Shown piece after piece: positions 25,943 to 34,525 of a stretch of 64,000 bases of DNA. The notes below the pieces were generated by a model. The model was not told the DNA's origin. It did not search any database and saw only the letters and a program-made list of their open reading frames with translations. The translations under genes and the position numbers were made by a program. The DNA comes from an uncultured Clostridia bacterium (GTDB lineage Bacteria > Bacillota > Clostridia > Christensenellales > QALW01): contig CAKRZX010000008.1 in the NCBI GenBank assembly GCA_934434555.1, forward strand, positions 1 through 64,000. Reading direction: 5' to 3'. Numbering within the stretch: position 1 is the first letter of the stretch; each line of letters opens with the position of its first letter.

Positions 25943-26746
25943 ATGAAGCGCAGAAAAACCGGATTCAAAAAGCGCATTACGATGGGCGTAATTGTGCTGG
26001 GATTGATTCTTGTGTCCGTAAGTGCGGTGTTCTGTATATATTGGTCGAAGTACGAGGTTCACGAAAACGCGGTTATTATAATGGATGCGGCACTTGTACT
26101 GTGGCTTGTGGCAGTGGCGGCATTTGTCGCCGTCTCGGTGCTTGCTTCAAAATATGAGCAAAAGATATATGAGCAGGACAAAATGCTGAGCGAGTTTCTT
26201 GACGTTTTCAGCAGTTTTGTTGACGCAAAGGACAGTTATACGTACGGACATTCCCGACGCGTTGCAGAGTATTCCCGCGAAATTGCCGGGGAACTTGGTT
26301 TTTCGGAGGAAAAATGCAGCCATGTTTATCAGGTTGCGCTTCTGCATGATATAGGCAAGTGCTTTATTCCCGATGAGATTCTTAAAAAGGCGGGGGCCCT
26401 TACCGAAGAAGAAGTTGCGGCAGTAAAAATGCATCCTGTAAAAGGCGCTGAAATGGTTAAGGGGCTTTCCCTTGTTCCGGGGATTTACGACGGAATACTT
26501 TACCATCACGAGCGGTACGACGGCAAGGGTTATCCTACGGGCAAAAAGGGCAAAGATATTCCGCTTATAGGCAGAATAATCACCGTTGCCGACGCCTATG
26601 ACGCAATGACAAGCGATCGCGTTTACAAAGGTAAACTGACGCAGGCGCAGGCGGAAAAAGAATTAAAAGATAACAGAGGCACGCAGTTTGACCCGGAGAT
26701 AGTAAATGTGTTTTTAGCTGTGTTGGAACGAAAACAACAGCAATAA
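25943..26746 (+). CDS. Membrane-anchored HD-GYP domain protein (probable cyclic-di-GMP phosphodiesterase)
   Basis: This 267-residue protein has two membrane helices (about 12-33 and 44-68) with a short loop between them, then a linker and an HD-GYP domain (about 85-262). Key residues are present: His103, the HDIGK motif at 135-139, His164, HHERYDGKGYP at 188-198 and DAYDAMTSDR. The intact GYP-type motif suggests hydrolysis of cyclic di-GMP or a related cyclic dinucleotide. No sensor domain other than the membrane hairpin is seen. The gene is monocistronic, with its own promoter and terminator. Confidence 0.87.
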   Translation: MKRRKTGFKKRITMGVIVLGLILVSVSAVFCIYWSKYEVHENAVIIMDAALVLWLVAVAAFVAVSVLASKYEQKIYEQDKMLSEFLDVFSSFVDAKDSYTYGHSRRVAEYSREIAGELGFSEEKCSHVYQVALLHDIGKCFIPDEILKKAGALTEEEVAAVKMHPVKGAEMVKGLSLVPGIYDGILYHHERYDGKGYPTGKKGKDIPLIGRIITVADAYDAMTSDRVYKGKLTQAQAEKELKDNRGTQFDPEIVNVFLAVLERKQQQ

Positions 26747-26748
26747 TA

Positions 26749-26786
26749 CAGGCGGCACGGATTTTTCCGTGCCGCCGCTTGTTTTA
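26749..26786. terminator. Bidirectional terminator
   Basis: Ten-base perfect stem GGCGGCACGG/CCGTGCCGCC with loop ATTTTT, between convergent genes ending at 26746 and 26784. Confidence 0.85.
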
Positions 26787-28856
26787 TTCGCCTTTTTTGA
26801 ACACTGCAAGTTTTGTTAACTGCAATGCATCGGGATAGTCGGAAGAGTTGATAAACAACTTAATGTAGCGGTAATTGCCCTTTATCGGGTCATAGAACGA
26901 TGTGTAAGGACCGCCCACCGCAACACGCCTGCCTACGCGCTCCGCAAGCAGAGTATAGTCTTTGCCGTCATTTGAACCGTAAATTCTGAACTCAATAAAG
27001 TGCATATCTTTTTGGTTGGAATTTATGCAAAGATATCCCACATCTTCGGGCTTTCCTAAATCGATAACAAACGTTTGGCTTACTCTGGGGGCAAACGCAC
27101 ACCAGAAAGTATCAGGATTGTTGTCCGTAAGGTTAGCCAAAGGTGTTTCGGGGTTATCGCAGAGTACCGAGATATTTTCCGCCTTTATCTCCTCGCCAAG
27201 TTTTGCCGTATCGGGAGAAATAGGATTGATATTTTCGGGATATTCCTCGGTTTCATAAGCACCCAAATCATAAGAGTTAAGCAGGAGAACCCAGTCACGC
27301 TCACAGGGCATTTTGGGAATATCCATTGTTCCGTCGGCAGAAATAACATCTGGCAGGTCAATAAACTTACCGTGAATGGGGTCATACCAACGGGCCTGAT
27401 ATTTAACGTTCTTTTTAAGGTTAAATATTTTGCCTGTTTCATTGTATTTGCCGAAGAAATAGAATACGAAAACATCGTCGTCTATGTGGGAGATTGCCAC
27501 ATATTTGCGCATTTCAAAGGCGCCGTATTCGTGATCGAAAGAGGGAACAAGTTTGCCCCAGCCAACATACTCATAGAATTTGCGGAGATATGTCATCTCG
27601 GTTGAACCGGGTTTGTTCATACCTACGTACCAGGGCTCAGGTGAATAAAGCAGCCAGCCGCGGTCATCAGTCTGGTTCCAGCCCATAGCCCATACACCGG
27701 TAACGCCGTATGTAAAGCCCGCGCTTCCCGCCTGAACGGCCTGCCATGCGCCGATTCTTGACGGGTCATAGCCGTTATAGCCGCCGCAGAAGATATCTTC
27801 GTACTGACATTCGGTTTCAATAAAAGGCTTAACTTTCGGGTTGTCATAGTATCCCTCATAGAAAGAACGGGGCTGTAACGAGGGGTATCCGCCGTGACCT
27901 GCCTGCAACGCAAACCACTGATGCCAACTTTCATTATTAAGTTCCTGCGCACGGTCGTCGCTGAAATACATGGGATACATATGCGCGCCGTTGGGGCGGT
28001 GATAGCCGTCAAGTTTGCCTACAAGAGCACCCGCCTGTTTGTAAATTTCAAAGGTGTTAAAGCGCCTGTCGGTAATTTCCTGCCCCGTAATCCATACAAC
28101 GGGATAGCACGCATAACGGGCAACGCAGTAGCGCACAAAGGCAAGCATCGGTTCGGGCTTGCTGCCGAAACGGCAAATTGAATTTGTGTGTACGCCGAAA
28201 CCCATTGCTACGGTCATGCCGATAGAGGCAAGGTACTCCATCATAACGTCCATGCTCTCATTAAATGCCTGAGGATTGATGAGGGTGTACTTTTCGCTCC
28301 ACCAATGATGAACACGCTTGTTGCCGCCGCCGTCGGATTCGGCAGAGTCAAAATAAGTCTGATAAACGGTAAAGCCCTTTTTCTTACGGTCATCGGCAAG
28401 GTGCTTGAACTGATTGCCGCAGTTGCAGCCGGGGCAGTTGCACTCGTGCAAACGTTCGTAGTCGGGCATCTGCCAATGGGTATCGCCCAAATAGAAGAAA
28501 GGCGTGCCGTCGGCATAGCAGAGGAAGTGGCTGTCCTTTTTTGTTGTAACGTAGCCGTGCTTTTCAAGGTCGGTTTCCGGCTCTGCGCTTACGCAGATTA
28601 CCGTGCCGCTGTCGGAAAGGGAAACGTTATCCTTATCGGAACAGGTAACGGTATACTCCCACTTTCCTGCTTCGTCGGGTGAAAAGCGTACTTTCCATTC
28701 ATTTCCGCCGTTCCAGAAACCGGGCAGAGTTATTTTTCTGCCGCTCTCGTGAGTGAAAACCGCATCAATTTCCGTATCAAGGAAAGGGTTTTCGTAGGTC
28801 TTGGTGCTGCTTAACACTATTTCACAGCGCTTAAAGACCTTTACTTCCATGTTCAT
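26784..28856 (-). CDS. Apiosidase-like glycoside hydrolase (DUF5060-DUF4038, GH140-type) with C-terminal discoidin-like domain
   Basis: About 690 residues with no signal peptide. The order is an N-terminal beta-sandwich (DUF5060-like, about 1-90), a TIM-barrel DUF4038/apiosidase-like domain starting at FFYLGDTHW, a small beta domain, and a C-terminal discoidin (F5/8C)-like module with NLTDNNPDTFWCA. Candidate acids are the Glu of WITGQE and that of FIETECQYE. An unusual cysteine group, HECNCPGCNCG, sits in the barrel. The start was placed at 28856 because AGGAGG is nine bases upstream; an ATG two codons earlier is only three bases from it. Lack of a signal suggests it acts on imported oligosaccharides. 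Exact sugar specificity is unknown. Confidence 0.82.
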   Translation of the reverse strand: MNMEVKVFKRCEIVLSSTKTYENPFLDTEIDAVFTHESGRKITLPGFWNGGNEWKVRFSPDEAGKWEYTVTCSDKDNVSLSDSGTVICVSAEPETDLEKHGYVTTKKDSHFLCYADGTPFFYLGDTHWQMPDYERLHECNCPGCNCGNQFKHLADDRKKKGFTVYQTYFDSAESDGGGNKRVHHWWSEKYTLINPQAFNESMDVMMEYLASIGMTVAMGFGVHTNSICRFGSKPEPMLAFVRYCVARYACYPVVWITGQEITDRRFNTFEIYKQAGALVGKLDGYHRPNGAHMYPMYFSDDRAQELNNESWHQWFALQAGHGGYPSLQPRSFYEGYYDNPKVKPFIETECQYEDIFCGGYNGYDPSRIGAWQAVQAGSAGFTYGVTGVWAMGWNQTDDRGWLLYSPEPWYVGMNKPGSTEMTYLRKFYEYVGWGKLVPSFDHEYGAFEMRKYVAISHIDDDVFVFYFFGKYNETGKIFNLKKNVKYQARWYDPIHGKFIDLPDVISADGTMDIPKMPCERDWVLLLNSYDLGAYETEEYPENINPISPDTAKLGEEIKAENISVLCDNPETPLANLTDNNPDTFWCAFAPRVSQTFVIDLGKPEDVGYLCINSNQKDMHFIEFRIYGSNDGKDYTLLAERVGRRVAVGGPYTSFYDPIKGNYRYIKLFINSSDYPDALQLTKLAVFKKGE

Positions 28857-28920
28857 TTTCATACTCCTCCTAAAAATCGTGAGTTGATTTTAAGCAACCG
28901 TTTTTTCGATTGCTTTGACT

Positions 28921-28949
28921 ATTGTACCATAGTGTAAATAATATTTCAA
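28921..28949 (-). promoter_or_regulatory. Promoter of the apiosidase-like gene
   Basis: On the minus strand, TTGAAA (28944-28949), 17-base spacer and TACAAT (28921-28926). It lies in the gap downstream of the Gfo/Idh gene, so the two minus-strand genes can be transcribed separately. Confidence 0.68.
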
Positions 28950-28981
28950 TACCCAAAATGCATTTTTTTTGAAAAAATTTT

Positions 28982-30190
28982 TCAGAATAAAGGAACAACG
29001 TCTTCGCTTTTCCTTGTAAGATATTCACCGTGAGTAAAATCGGGCATAATCTCCACTGAATTCTTTAATATCGACTGTTCGGAAAGCACCGAAACCGCCT
29101 GCCACACCGCACCGTCATAAACGTCAATAGGCATGGGTTTGTTGTTTTTAAGGGCATCAATAAATGCACCGTAGCAAAACAGGTCCATTCCGCCGTGACC
29201 GTGTTCCCTGTCTTCCTGGGTCACATTCCTCCAAATTTCAGGGCGAAGTGCCTCATATTTCTTTGCATTGTCCATATATTCCTTTGCACATTCAACCGTG
29301 CTCCAAAATTCTTTATCCCCGTCAAAGAAGAAAGAGTTGGTGTCCATAAAATATGAACCCTTTGTTCCGCGAACGGTAAATGCGCGGGAATAGGAGCGGG
29401 GGAGTGTGGTATCAAGGGTGGTGCGGATCAATTCGCCGTCAGCGCATTTAATAAGGGTTTCAACTATATCGCCCTGCGAAAAACGGGTGGATTTCATCTC
29501 CTCGTCAGCGTCGGGACGGGAAGTGATATATTCTTCAAGCCCTGCCGCCTTTGATGCAACCGACATAACCGAAACAATTCTGTTGCCGCGGTTTATATTA
29601 AGTAAACGGGATATGGGGCCGAGTTCGTGCGTGGGATAGTTTTCAAGGCAGCGTGTCTTATAATTGTCAAAACGGTAATGCCTGTTTTTGTGCCCGTATG
29701 CAATTTCCTGGCGCAGGTCGTGCCCGTATGCACCGGAACAGGACACGATACTGCCTAACATACCGCGGCGCACAAGAGAGGTTGCAAGAAGTTCTTCCTC
29801 ACCGAAGCAGCAGTTTTCCATAAACATATAGGGTGTTTTTGTTCTTTCGTGGGTGCGTACAAGTTCAAAGCAGTTTTCAAGCGAATACTCACATCCCACT
29901 TCACTTCCTACGGCAATGCCCTTCTCCATGGCATAAAGCGCAACCTCGCAGTGGCTGTCCCATGATGAGAGGACAAGAACCGCATCAAGCCCGCCTACTG
30001 AAAGCGCCTCCCTGTAATCAGTAAATGCCTTGGGTGAAAAACCGTATTTTTCAAGGTCGGCTTTTGCCTTTTCGGCACGTTCGGGATATTTGTCACACAC
30101 GGAAACAAAATTTACATCCTTTAATTTAGTTAAAACATTAGGTACAAGGTCGCTGGCACGCTGACCGTATCCTACAATAGCAACATTCAT
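28982..30190 (-). CDS. Gfo/Idh/MocA-family protein, GH109-like
   Basis: This 402-residue protein has an N-terminal NAD(P)-binding Rossmann fold beginning MNVAIVGYGQRASD and a Gfo/Idh/MocA C-terminal domain. The texts MFMENCCFGEEELL, SGAYGHDLR and YPTHELGPISRLLNINRG closely follow what I recall of the GH109 group, which uses bound NAD to cleave alpha-N-acetylgalactosaminides. That assignment is family-level recall and the substrate may differ. The start at 30190 has GGAGG nine bases upstream; the longer open frame crosses the promoter. It is divergent from an AraC regulator and upstream of a glycosidase, so a sugar-catabolism role is likely. Confidence 0.82.
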   Translation of the reverse strand: MNVAIVGYGQRASDLVPNVLTKLKDVNFVSVCDKYPERAEKAKADLEKYGFSPKAFTDYREALSVGGLDAVLVLSSWDSHCEVALYAMEKGIAVGSEVGCEYSLENCFELVRTHERTKTPYMFMENCCFGEEELLATSLVRRGMLGSIVSCSGAYGHDLRQEIAYGHKNRHYRFDNYKTRCLENYPTHELGPISRLLNINRGNRIVSVMSVASKAAGLEEYITSRPDADEEMKSTRFSQGDIVETLIKCADGELIRTTLDTTLPRSYSRAFTVRGTKGSYFMDTNSFFFDGDKEFWSTVECAKEYMDNAKKYEALRPEIWRNVTQEDREHGHGGMDLFCYGAFIDALKNNKPMPIDVYDGAVWQAVSVLSEQSILKNSVEIMPDFTHGEYLTRKSEDVVPLF

Positions 30191-30215
30191 TTTTGTATGC
30201 CTCCTTTTTTTCTGT

Positions 30216-30244
30216 ATTATACTTTGTTTTTTGCGTGCGGACAA
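30216..30244 (-). promoter_or_regulatory. Promoter of the Gfo/Idh/MocA gene
   Basis: On the minus strand, TTGTCC (30239-30244), 17-base spacer and TATAAT (30216-30221). It is divergent from the promoter at 30281. Confidence 0.68.
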
Positions 30245-30280
30245 TGGCACAAATTATCTGTTATATGTGTTTTTTTATCA

Positions 30281-30309
30281 TTTACAAAACATATCCCTTG
30301 TGATATAAT
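30281..30309 (+). promoter_or_regulatory. Promoter of the AraC-family gene at 30329
   Basis: TTTACA (30281-30286), 17-base spacer and TATAAT (30304-30309), 20 bases before the start codon. Confidence 0.72.
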
Positions 30310-30328
30310 AAAAATCAGGGGGAGTTAT

Positions 30329-31144
30329 ATGTCACAATTTATAAAAACACCGGCACTGTACAAACAGTATACTTCGGAAAGTGAACCGAATATTATTTCA
30401 ATAGGCTATAACGATTTTTCATTTGTTGCACCGTTAAAGTGCTATCGGATGCAGGAGTTCTGGACACTGCATCTTGTTTTAAGCGGTAAAGGCGTTTTTT
30501 TTACCGAAAAAAACAAAACCTGCATTTCGTCAGGGCAGGCATTTGTAACGTTTCCTGATACAAAAATGATGTACTACCCTGACGAAAATGACCGCTGGGA
30601 ATATATGTGGTTTTCTTTTTCGGGAGGCGAAACAATAGCAAAAAAACTGGGCGTAAATGAGGCCGACCCGGTATGTGCGGGCAATATACTTTCGCTGCTG
30701 CCTGAAATTAAAAACCTGCTGATAAGCGCACAGGACAATACAGAAAGTAATTTTTTTGTTTTGTCGGTATTCTATTCAGTGCTTGACGCGCTTACCAAAA
30801 CACAGGCGGCAGGCAGCCGCGGCGCAATGGAAATGATAGCCTCCGGCTTTTGCTCGCCTGATTTTTCAATAGACAGCCTTTGCGGAAGATGCGGGGTAAG
30901 CCATGCTAAACTCTGCCGCGATTTCAGAGCATTTGCCGGTACCACACCTCAAAAATATCTTGAAAAATGCCGGATAGACTACGCTTGCCGCCTGCTTGAA
31001 AGCACCGACCTTACCGTAAACGAAGTTGCTTATTCCTGCGGATATTCCGATTCGGCGCATTTTATGAAAACGTTTAAGAAAACAATGTCGGTTACCTGTA
31101 CCGAATTCCGAAAAAAAGAGAAAAATAAAACATTTACAAATTAG
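30329..31144 (+). CDS. AraC-family transcriptional regulator
   Basis: This 271-residue protein has an N-terminal cupin-like sensor (about 15-110, with FWTLHLVLSGKGVFFTEKN) and a C-terminal AraC DNA-binding domain (about 170-268, with YLEKCRIDYACRLLES and AYSCGYSDSAHFMKTFKKT). The start at 30329 is fixed by AGGGGGAG eight bases upstream and lies just after a promoter, so the longer open frame from 30197 is not the gene. It is divergent from the GH109-like gene and probably controls it and the apiosidase-like gene. Confidence 0.88.
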   Translation: MSQFIKTPALYKQYTSESEPNIISIGYNDFSFVAPLKCYRMQEFWTLHLVLSGKGVFFTEKNKTCISSGQAFVTFPDTKMMYYPDENDRWEYMWFSFSGGETIAKKLGVNEADPVCAGNILSLLPEIKNLLISAQDNTESNFFVLSVFYSVLDALTKTQAAGSRGAMEMIASGFCSPDFSIDSLCGRCGVSHAKLCRDFRAFAGTTPQKYLEKCRIDYACRLLESTDLTVNEVAYSCGYSDSAHFMKTFKKTMSVTCTEFRKKEKNKTFTN

Positions 31145-31147
31145 TGC

Positions 31148-31175
31148 TTGAAAAAAATCGAAAAAGGTGTATAAT
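31148..31175 (+). promoter_or_regulatory. Promoter of upp
   Basis: TTGAAA (31148-31153), 16-base spacer and TATAAT (31170-31175). It begins four bases after the stop of the preceding gene. Confidence 0.7.
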
Positions 31176-31210
31176 ATAATTTTGAAAATATTAACTTGGA
31201 GGACTGCGAA

Positions 31211-31840
31211 ATGAGTCAGTTACACGTTATCGACCACCCGCTTATACAGCACAAACTTACCATTATGAGAGAGGTACAGACCGGACCCAAGGATTTCAGA
31301 GAATTGCTTAACGAAATTACCACACTTATGGGGTATGAGATTACCCGTGACTTCACTCTTTGCGAGAGAGAAATAGAAACGCCCCTTTGCAAGACTGTCG
31401 GCAAGACAATTGACGGTAAAAAAGTTGCCATTGTACCTATTTTGAGGGCAGGTTTAGGTATGGTGGACGGGCTTCTTTCGCTTATTCCTGTTGCAAAAGT
31501 AGGCCATATCGGACTTTACCGCGACCCTGTTACCCACAAACCCGAAACATATTATTGCAAAATGCCCGTTGACATCGAGGAAAGGGACGTAATCATCGTT
31601 GATCCGATGCTTGCTACCGGCGGCAGCGCCTGCGATGCCATTGAAAAAATGAAAGAAAAGAATGTTAAAAGAATCCGCCTTATGTGCCTTGTGGGCGCAC
31701 CCGAGGGCGTTAAGAAAGTACAGGCAGAGCATCCCGACGTTGATATCTACATTGCCGCACTGGACGAAAAACTTAATGAAAACTGCTACATCGTTCCCGG
31801 TTTGGGCGATGCAGGCGACAGGCTTTACGGAACGAAATAA
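31211..31840 (+). CDS. upp: Uracil phosphoribosyltransferase
   Basis: This 209-residue enzyme salvages uracil to UMP using PRPP. Visible are the uracil/PRPP-region text VPILRAGLGMVDG, the PRPP loop VIIVDPMLATGGSA and the C-terminal YIVPGLGDAGDRLYGT uracil-binding signature. The start at 31211 has GGAGG eight bases upstream; an ATG five codons earlier lies ahead of that site. The gene is monocistronic, with a terminator at 31905. Confidence 0.96.
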   Translation: MSQLHVIDHPLIQHKLTIMREVQTGPKDFRELLNEITTLMGYEITRDFTLCEREIETPLCKTVGKTIDGKKVAIVPILRAGLGMVDGLLSLIPVAKVGHIGLYRDPVTHKPETYYCKMPVDIEERDVIIVDPMLATGGSACDAIEKMKEKNVKRIRLMCLVGAPEGVKKVQAEHPDVDIYIAALDEKLNENCYIVPGLGDAGDRLYGTK

Positions 31841-31904
31841 ACGGATACGGTTTTGCCGCACAAACCGCAAAGGTGTTGCCGGCTGCATAAATATTTTACA
31901 AACA

Positions 31905-31930
31905 AAGAGGGTCTGTACCCTCTTTTTTTA
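31905..31930 (+). terminator. Terminator of upp
   Basis: Short stem AAGAGGGT/ACCCTCTT with loop CTGT followed by a run of T. Confidence 0.82.
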
Positions 31931-31939
31931 TTCGATCGA

Positions 31940-31968
31940 TTGACAGAAAAATATACATAATATATAAT
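31940..31968 (+). promoter_or_regulatory. Consensus promoter of the LtaS-like gene
   Basis: Perfect TTGACA (31940-31945), 17-base spacer and perfect TATAAT (31963-31968). The best-matching promoter in the window, implying high basal expression. Confidence 0.85.
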
Positions 31969-32003
31969 TATATTCATCAGAATAATTTCTGTGGGGGAAT
32001 TTT

Positions 32004-34013
32004 ATGAAAGAGTTTTTGAAAAAGATAAAGGTCAATAAAATAGCACCGTGGATATTTTTGCTTTTTGTTTGCGTGTACGATGAACTGCTTCTGCATTTTT
32101 GGACAAACGAGAACTTTACCGTCAGCCGCTTTTTTGCAGTGCTGCTGTTTTCTGTTGCCACGGGATTATTTCTGTCGTTCTTTTGCACACTCGGCAAAAC
32201 CGAAAAGGCAGACAAAATCACTGCCCTTGTAATGAGCATTGTTTTGGGTGTTTTCTGCCTGCTTGAATTCTTTATCAAGGACTCGTTCAACACGTTTATG
32301 TCGCTCAGGGTGGTTGCGACCACAACCGGCGACGTGGCGGGGGAATATTCTGGACTGATTTTCACCATTATTCTCCGTCAGTTCTGGCGAATTCTGATTG
32401 TTGCACTGCCTATAATCGCATATTTTATCACCTGCAATTATAAAAAGCAGGGCAGACAAAGGCAACTTGTTTTAAGAATTTTTATGGTTATGGTATGCCT
32501 TGCATCGTATTTTTCAGGCGACGTGCTTTCACTTGCCGGCGCAGATTCGGGCAAGTATACCGATGAATATAATTTCAACGATGCCGTTCAGGCTTTCGGG
32601 CTTGCCACGGGGACAAGGCTTGACGTCGCCGATATGCTTTTCGGGCATAAAGGCTCGGATTTTGTTGACGTTGCCACGCCCGAACCGGAAGAAACGCCAA
32701 CGCCGGACCCGCAATCCACGTCAACACCCGCAGTTTACGGCGACAACGTTTCGGATATCGATTTTAACGCCCTTGCCGAAAGCACGTCGGATAAGCAACT
32801 TGCCGCAATGCACAGTTACGTTGCATCGCAGACGCCCTCAAAAAAGAACGAGTATACCGGGCTTTTCAAGGGCAAGAATCTTATATTTGTTACCGCAGAG
32901 GCGTTTTCAAAGGAAGTAATCGACCCGAATCTTACGCCTACGCTGTACCGCCTTGCAACAAAGGGAATCAATTTTACCGATTATTATCAGCCCGCGTGGG
33001 GCGGAAGTACTTCGTCGGGCGAATACTCGAACCTTATCGGGCTTGTTCCCACCGAGGGCGTAAACAGCATTAAAAAGACAATAGGGCACAATATGTATTA
33101 TACGCTGGGAAATCAGTTTACGAGAATAAATTACACCACCCTTGCGTATCACAATAATTCCTACACATATTATGACCGTAATAAAACACATGAAAATCTG
33201 GGCTATTCCAAGTTTATGGGTATGGGAAACGGTATGGAGCAGGGAGTAAAAAAACTTTGGCCCGAAAGCGACCAGGAAATGATAGACTTTACACTTCCCC
33301 AGTATATAAACAAACAGCCGTTTTGCATATACTATATGTCGGTAAGCGGTCACTGCCGCTACACCCGCAGCGGAAATTCAATGTCGTCGAGAAACTACGA
33401 TAAAGTTAAGGATATGAACTGTTCGGAAACCTTGAAGTGCTATTATGCGGCAAATCTTGAACTTGAATTTGCTATGCGCGACTTGGTTGCGGGGCTTGAA
33501 GAGGCGGGAATCGCGGACGATACGGTTATCGTTATCGGTGCCGACCACTATCCCTACGGCTTGGATAAGAGCGACACTTGGGATAACAAAGAGGACTATC
33601 TTGCCGAACTTTACGGCTATACCGCAGACACCGTTTTCAAGCGCGACCATTCGGGACTGATTATTTGGAGCGGCTCAATAGAGGATAAGAACATCACCGT
33701 TACCGACCCCGTTTACAGTCTTGATTTGATTCCTACTTTATCAAACCTGTTCGGGCTTGAATACGATTCCAGAATGCTTGTGGGAAGAGATGTGTTTTCA
33801 AATCAGATGCCGCTTGCGTTGTGGATGAATTACAGTTGGAAAACCGACAAAGGCACGTTTGATGCGTCGAAAAATAAATTTACTCCCGCCGACGGCGTTA
33901 CCGTGGACGAGAATTACGTAAAGAATATTTCGGCAATAGTAAAAAATAAAATCAAGTACTCAAAATATGTACTGCAAAACGACTATTACGGCACGGTTTT
34001 CGGGAAAAAATAA
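32004..34013 (+). CDS. LtaS-like membrane sulfatase (probable glycerol- or ethanolamine-phosphotransferase)
   Basis: This 669-residue protein has four to five N-terminal membrane helices (about 13-175), an extracytoplasmic linker rich in Pro, Thr and Glu (about 225-245), and a sulfatase-fold domain (about 290-610). Metal and nucleophile residues are visible: Glu299 in VTAEAF, Thr336 in GGSTSSGEY and the Asp-His of IGADHYPYG. In lipoteichoic acid synthase, Thr at this place attacks phosphatidylglycerol. The role here is probably transfer of a phospho-head group to an envelope polymer, but the acceptor is unknown. It has its own consensus promoter and a strong terminator. Confidence 0.85.
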   Translation: MKEFLKKIKVNKIAPWIFLLFVCVYDELLLHFWTNENFTVSRFFAVLLFSVATGLFLSFFCTLGKTEKADKITALVMSIVLGVFCLLEFFIKDSFNTFMSLRVVATTTGDVAGEYSGLIFTIILRQFWRILIVALPIIAYFITCNYKKQGRQRQLVLRIFMVMVCLASYFSGDVLSLAGADSGKYTDEYNFNDAVQAFGLATGTRLDVADMLFGHKGSDFVDVATPEPEETPTPDPQSTSTPAVYGDNVSDIDFNALAESTSDKQLAAMHSYVASQTPSKKNEYTGLFKGKNLIFVTAEAFSKEVIDPNLTPTLYRLATKGINFTDYYQPAWGGSTSSGEYSNLIGLVPTEGVNSIKKTIGHNMYYTLGNQFTRINYTTLAYHNNSYTYYDRNKTHENLGYSKFMGMGNGMEQGVKKLWPESDQEMIDFTLPQYINKQPFCIYYMSVSGHCRYTRSGNSMSSRNYDKVKDMNCSETLKCYYAANLELEFAMRDLVAGLEEAGIADDTVIVIGADHYPYGLDKSDTWDNKEDYLAELYGYTADTVFKRDHSGLIIWSGSIEDKNITVTDPVYSLDLIPTLSNLFGLEYDSRMLVGRDVFSNQMPLALWMNYSWKTDKGTFDASKNKFTPADGVTVDENYVKNISAIVKNKIKYSKYVLQNDYYGTVFGKK

Positions 34014-34015
34014 GG

Positions 34016-34044
34016 CGTGGAGCGCATTGCGCTCCACGTTTTTT
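34016..34044 (+). terminator. Terminator of the LtaS-like gene
   Basis: Ten-base stem CGTGGAGCGC/GCGCTCCACG with loop ATT and a T-run, two bases after the stop codon. Confidence 0.92.
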
Positions 34045-34103
34045 ACACGGGACAAGGCGTGATAATTTGCATTTCGAAAAATGCTTTTTACTTGTTTTAC
34101 ACG

Positions 34104-34129
34104 GTAGGACGGGTGGCTTGCTTTCCGCC
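34104..34129 (+). repeat. REP-like palindrome, degenerate
   Basis: GTAG head and CTTGCT loop as in the RAYT-flanking copies, but the stem has mismatches (GGACGGG against TTCCGCC). Confidence 0.65.
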
Positions 34130-34315
34130 GGATTCCGCAACGGTATTTTTTACGGGTGCGGCTGTATCATTTGCAAACCCACAATTTTTCAACGCGCGCG
34201 GCGAAATATATGCCCTTGCTCTACAATGTTGAAACAGCTTTGCGGATAAAGATAAAAGCTGCGGTTAAATCGTTTTTTTGAATTACTTTTTTATGCTTTT
34301 TATTTATTCTCTACC

Positions 34316-34340
34316 GTAGGGCAGGGCTTTATGTCCTGCC
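34316..34340 (+). repeat. REP-like palindrome, CAGG-stem variant
   Basis: Begins GTAGGGCAGGGC and ends GTCCTGCC with the loop TTTAT. It is a close relative of 6557-6581 and 48794-48818. Confidence 0.8.
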
Positions 34341-34435
34341 GTCTTTCGGAGAGATGATTTTTTGCAAAATGACAGGCGCTTTGCAGCATTATGTCCCTTG
34401 CAATTCGCAATCTTGAAATGAATTGCTGAAATAAA

Positions 34436-34475
34436 ATAAGCCTTGCAAAAATATACTTTTTCAAGGCTTGTTTAT
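34436..34475 (-). terminator. Terminator downstream of the GH2 gene
   Basis: Stem AAGCCTTG/CAAGGCTT with a 16-base loop and a T-rich tail on the minus strand, about 50 bases beyond the stop of the gene at 34526. Confidence 0.7.
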
Positions 34476-34525
34476 GTTATTTGTTTTACATCGTATGGAA
34501 ATTTGCTCCCGCCGTTTTAGACCGG

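Larger units (their letters stand above)
34045..34435. other. Gene-free stretch with two REP-like palindromes
   Basis: No supported gene lies here. It contains the REP-like palindromes at 34104 and 34316 and otherwise A+T-rich sequence. Short open frames through the repeats are artefacts. Confidence 0.7.

Noticed and set aside
28241..28682. Frames of about 100-160 residues on either strand within the apiosidase-like gene
   Set aside because: They are shadows of the real gene with no start signals or recognisable motifs.
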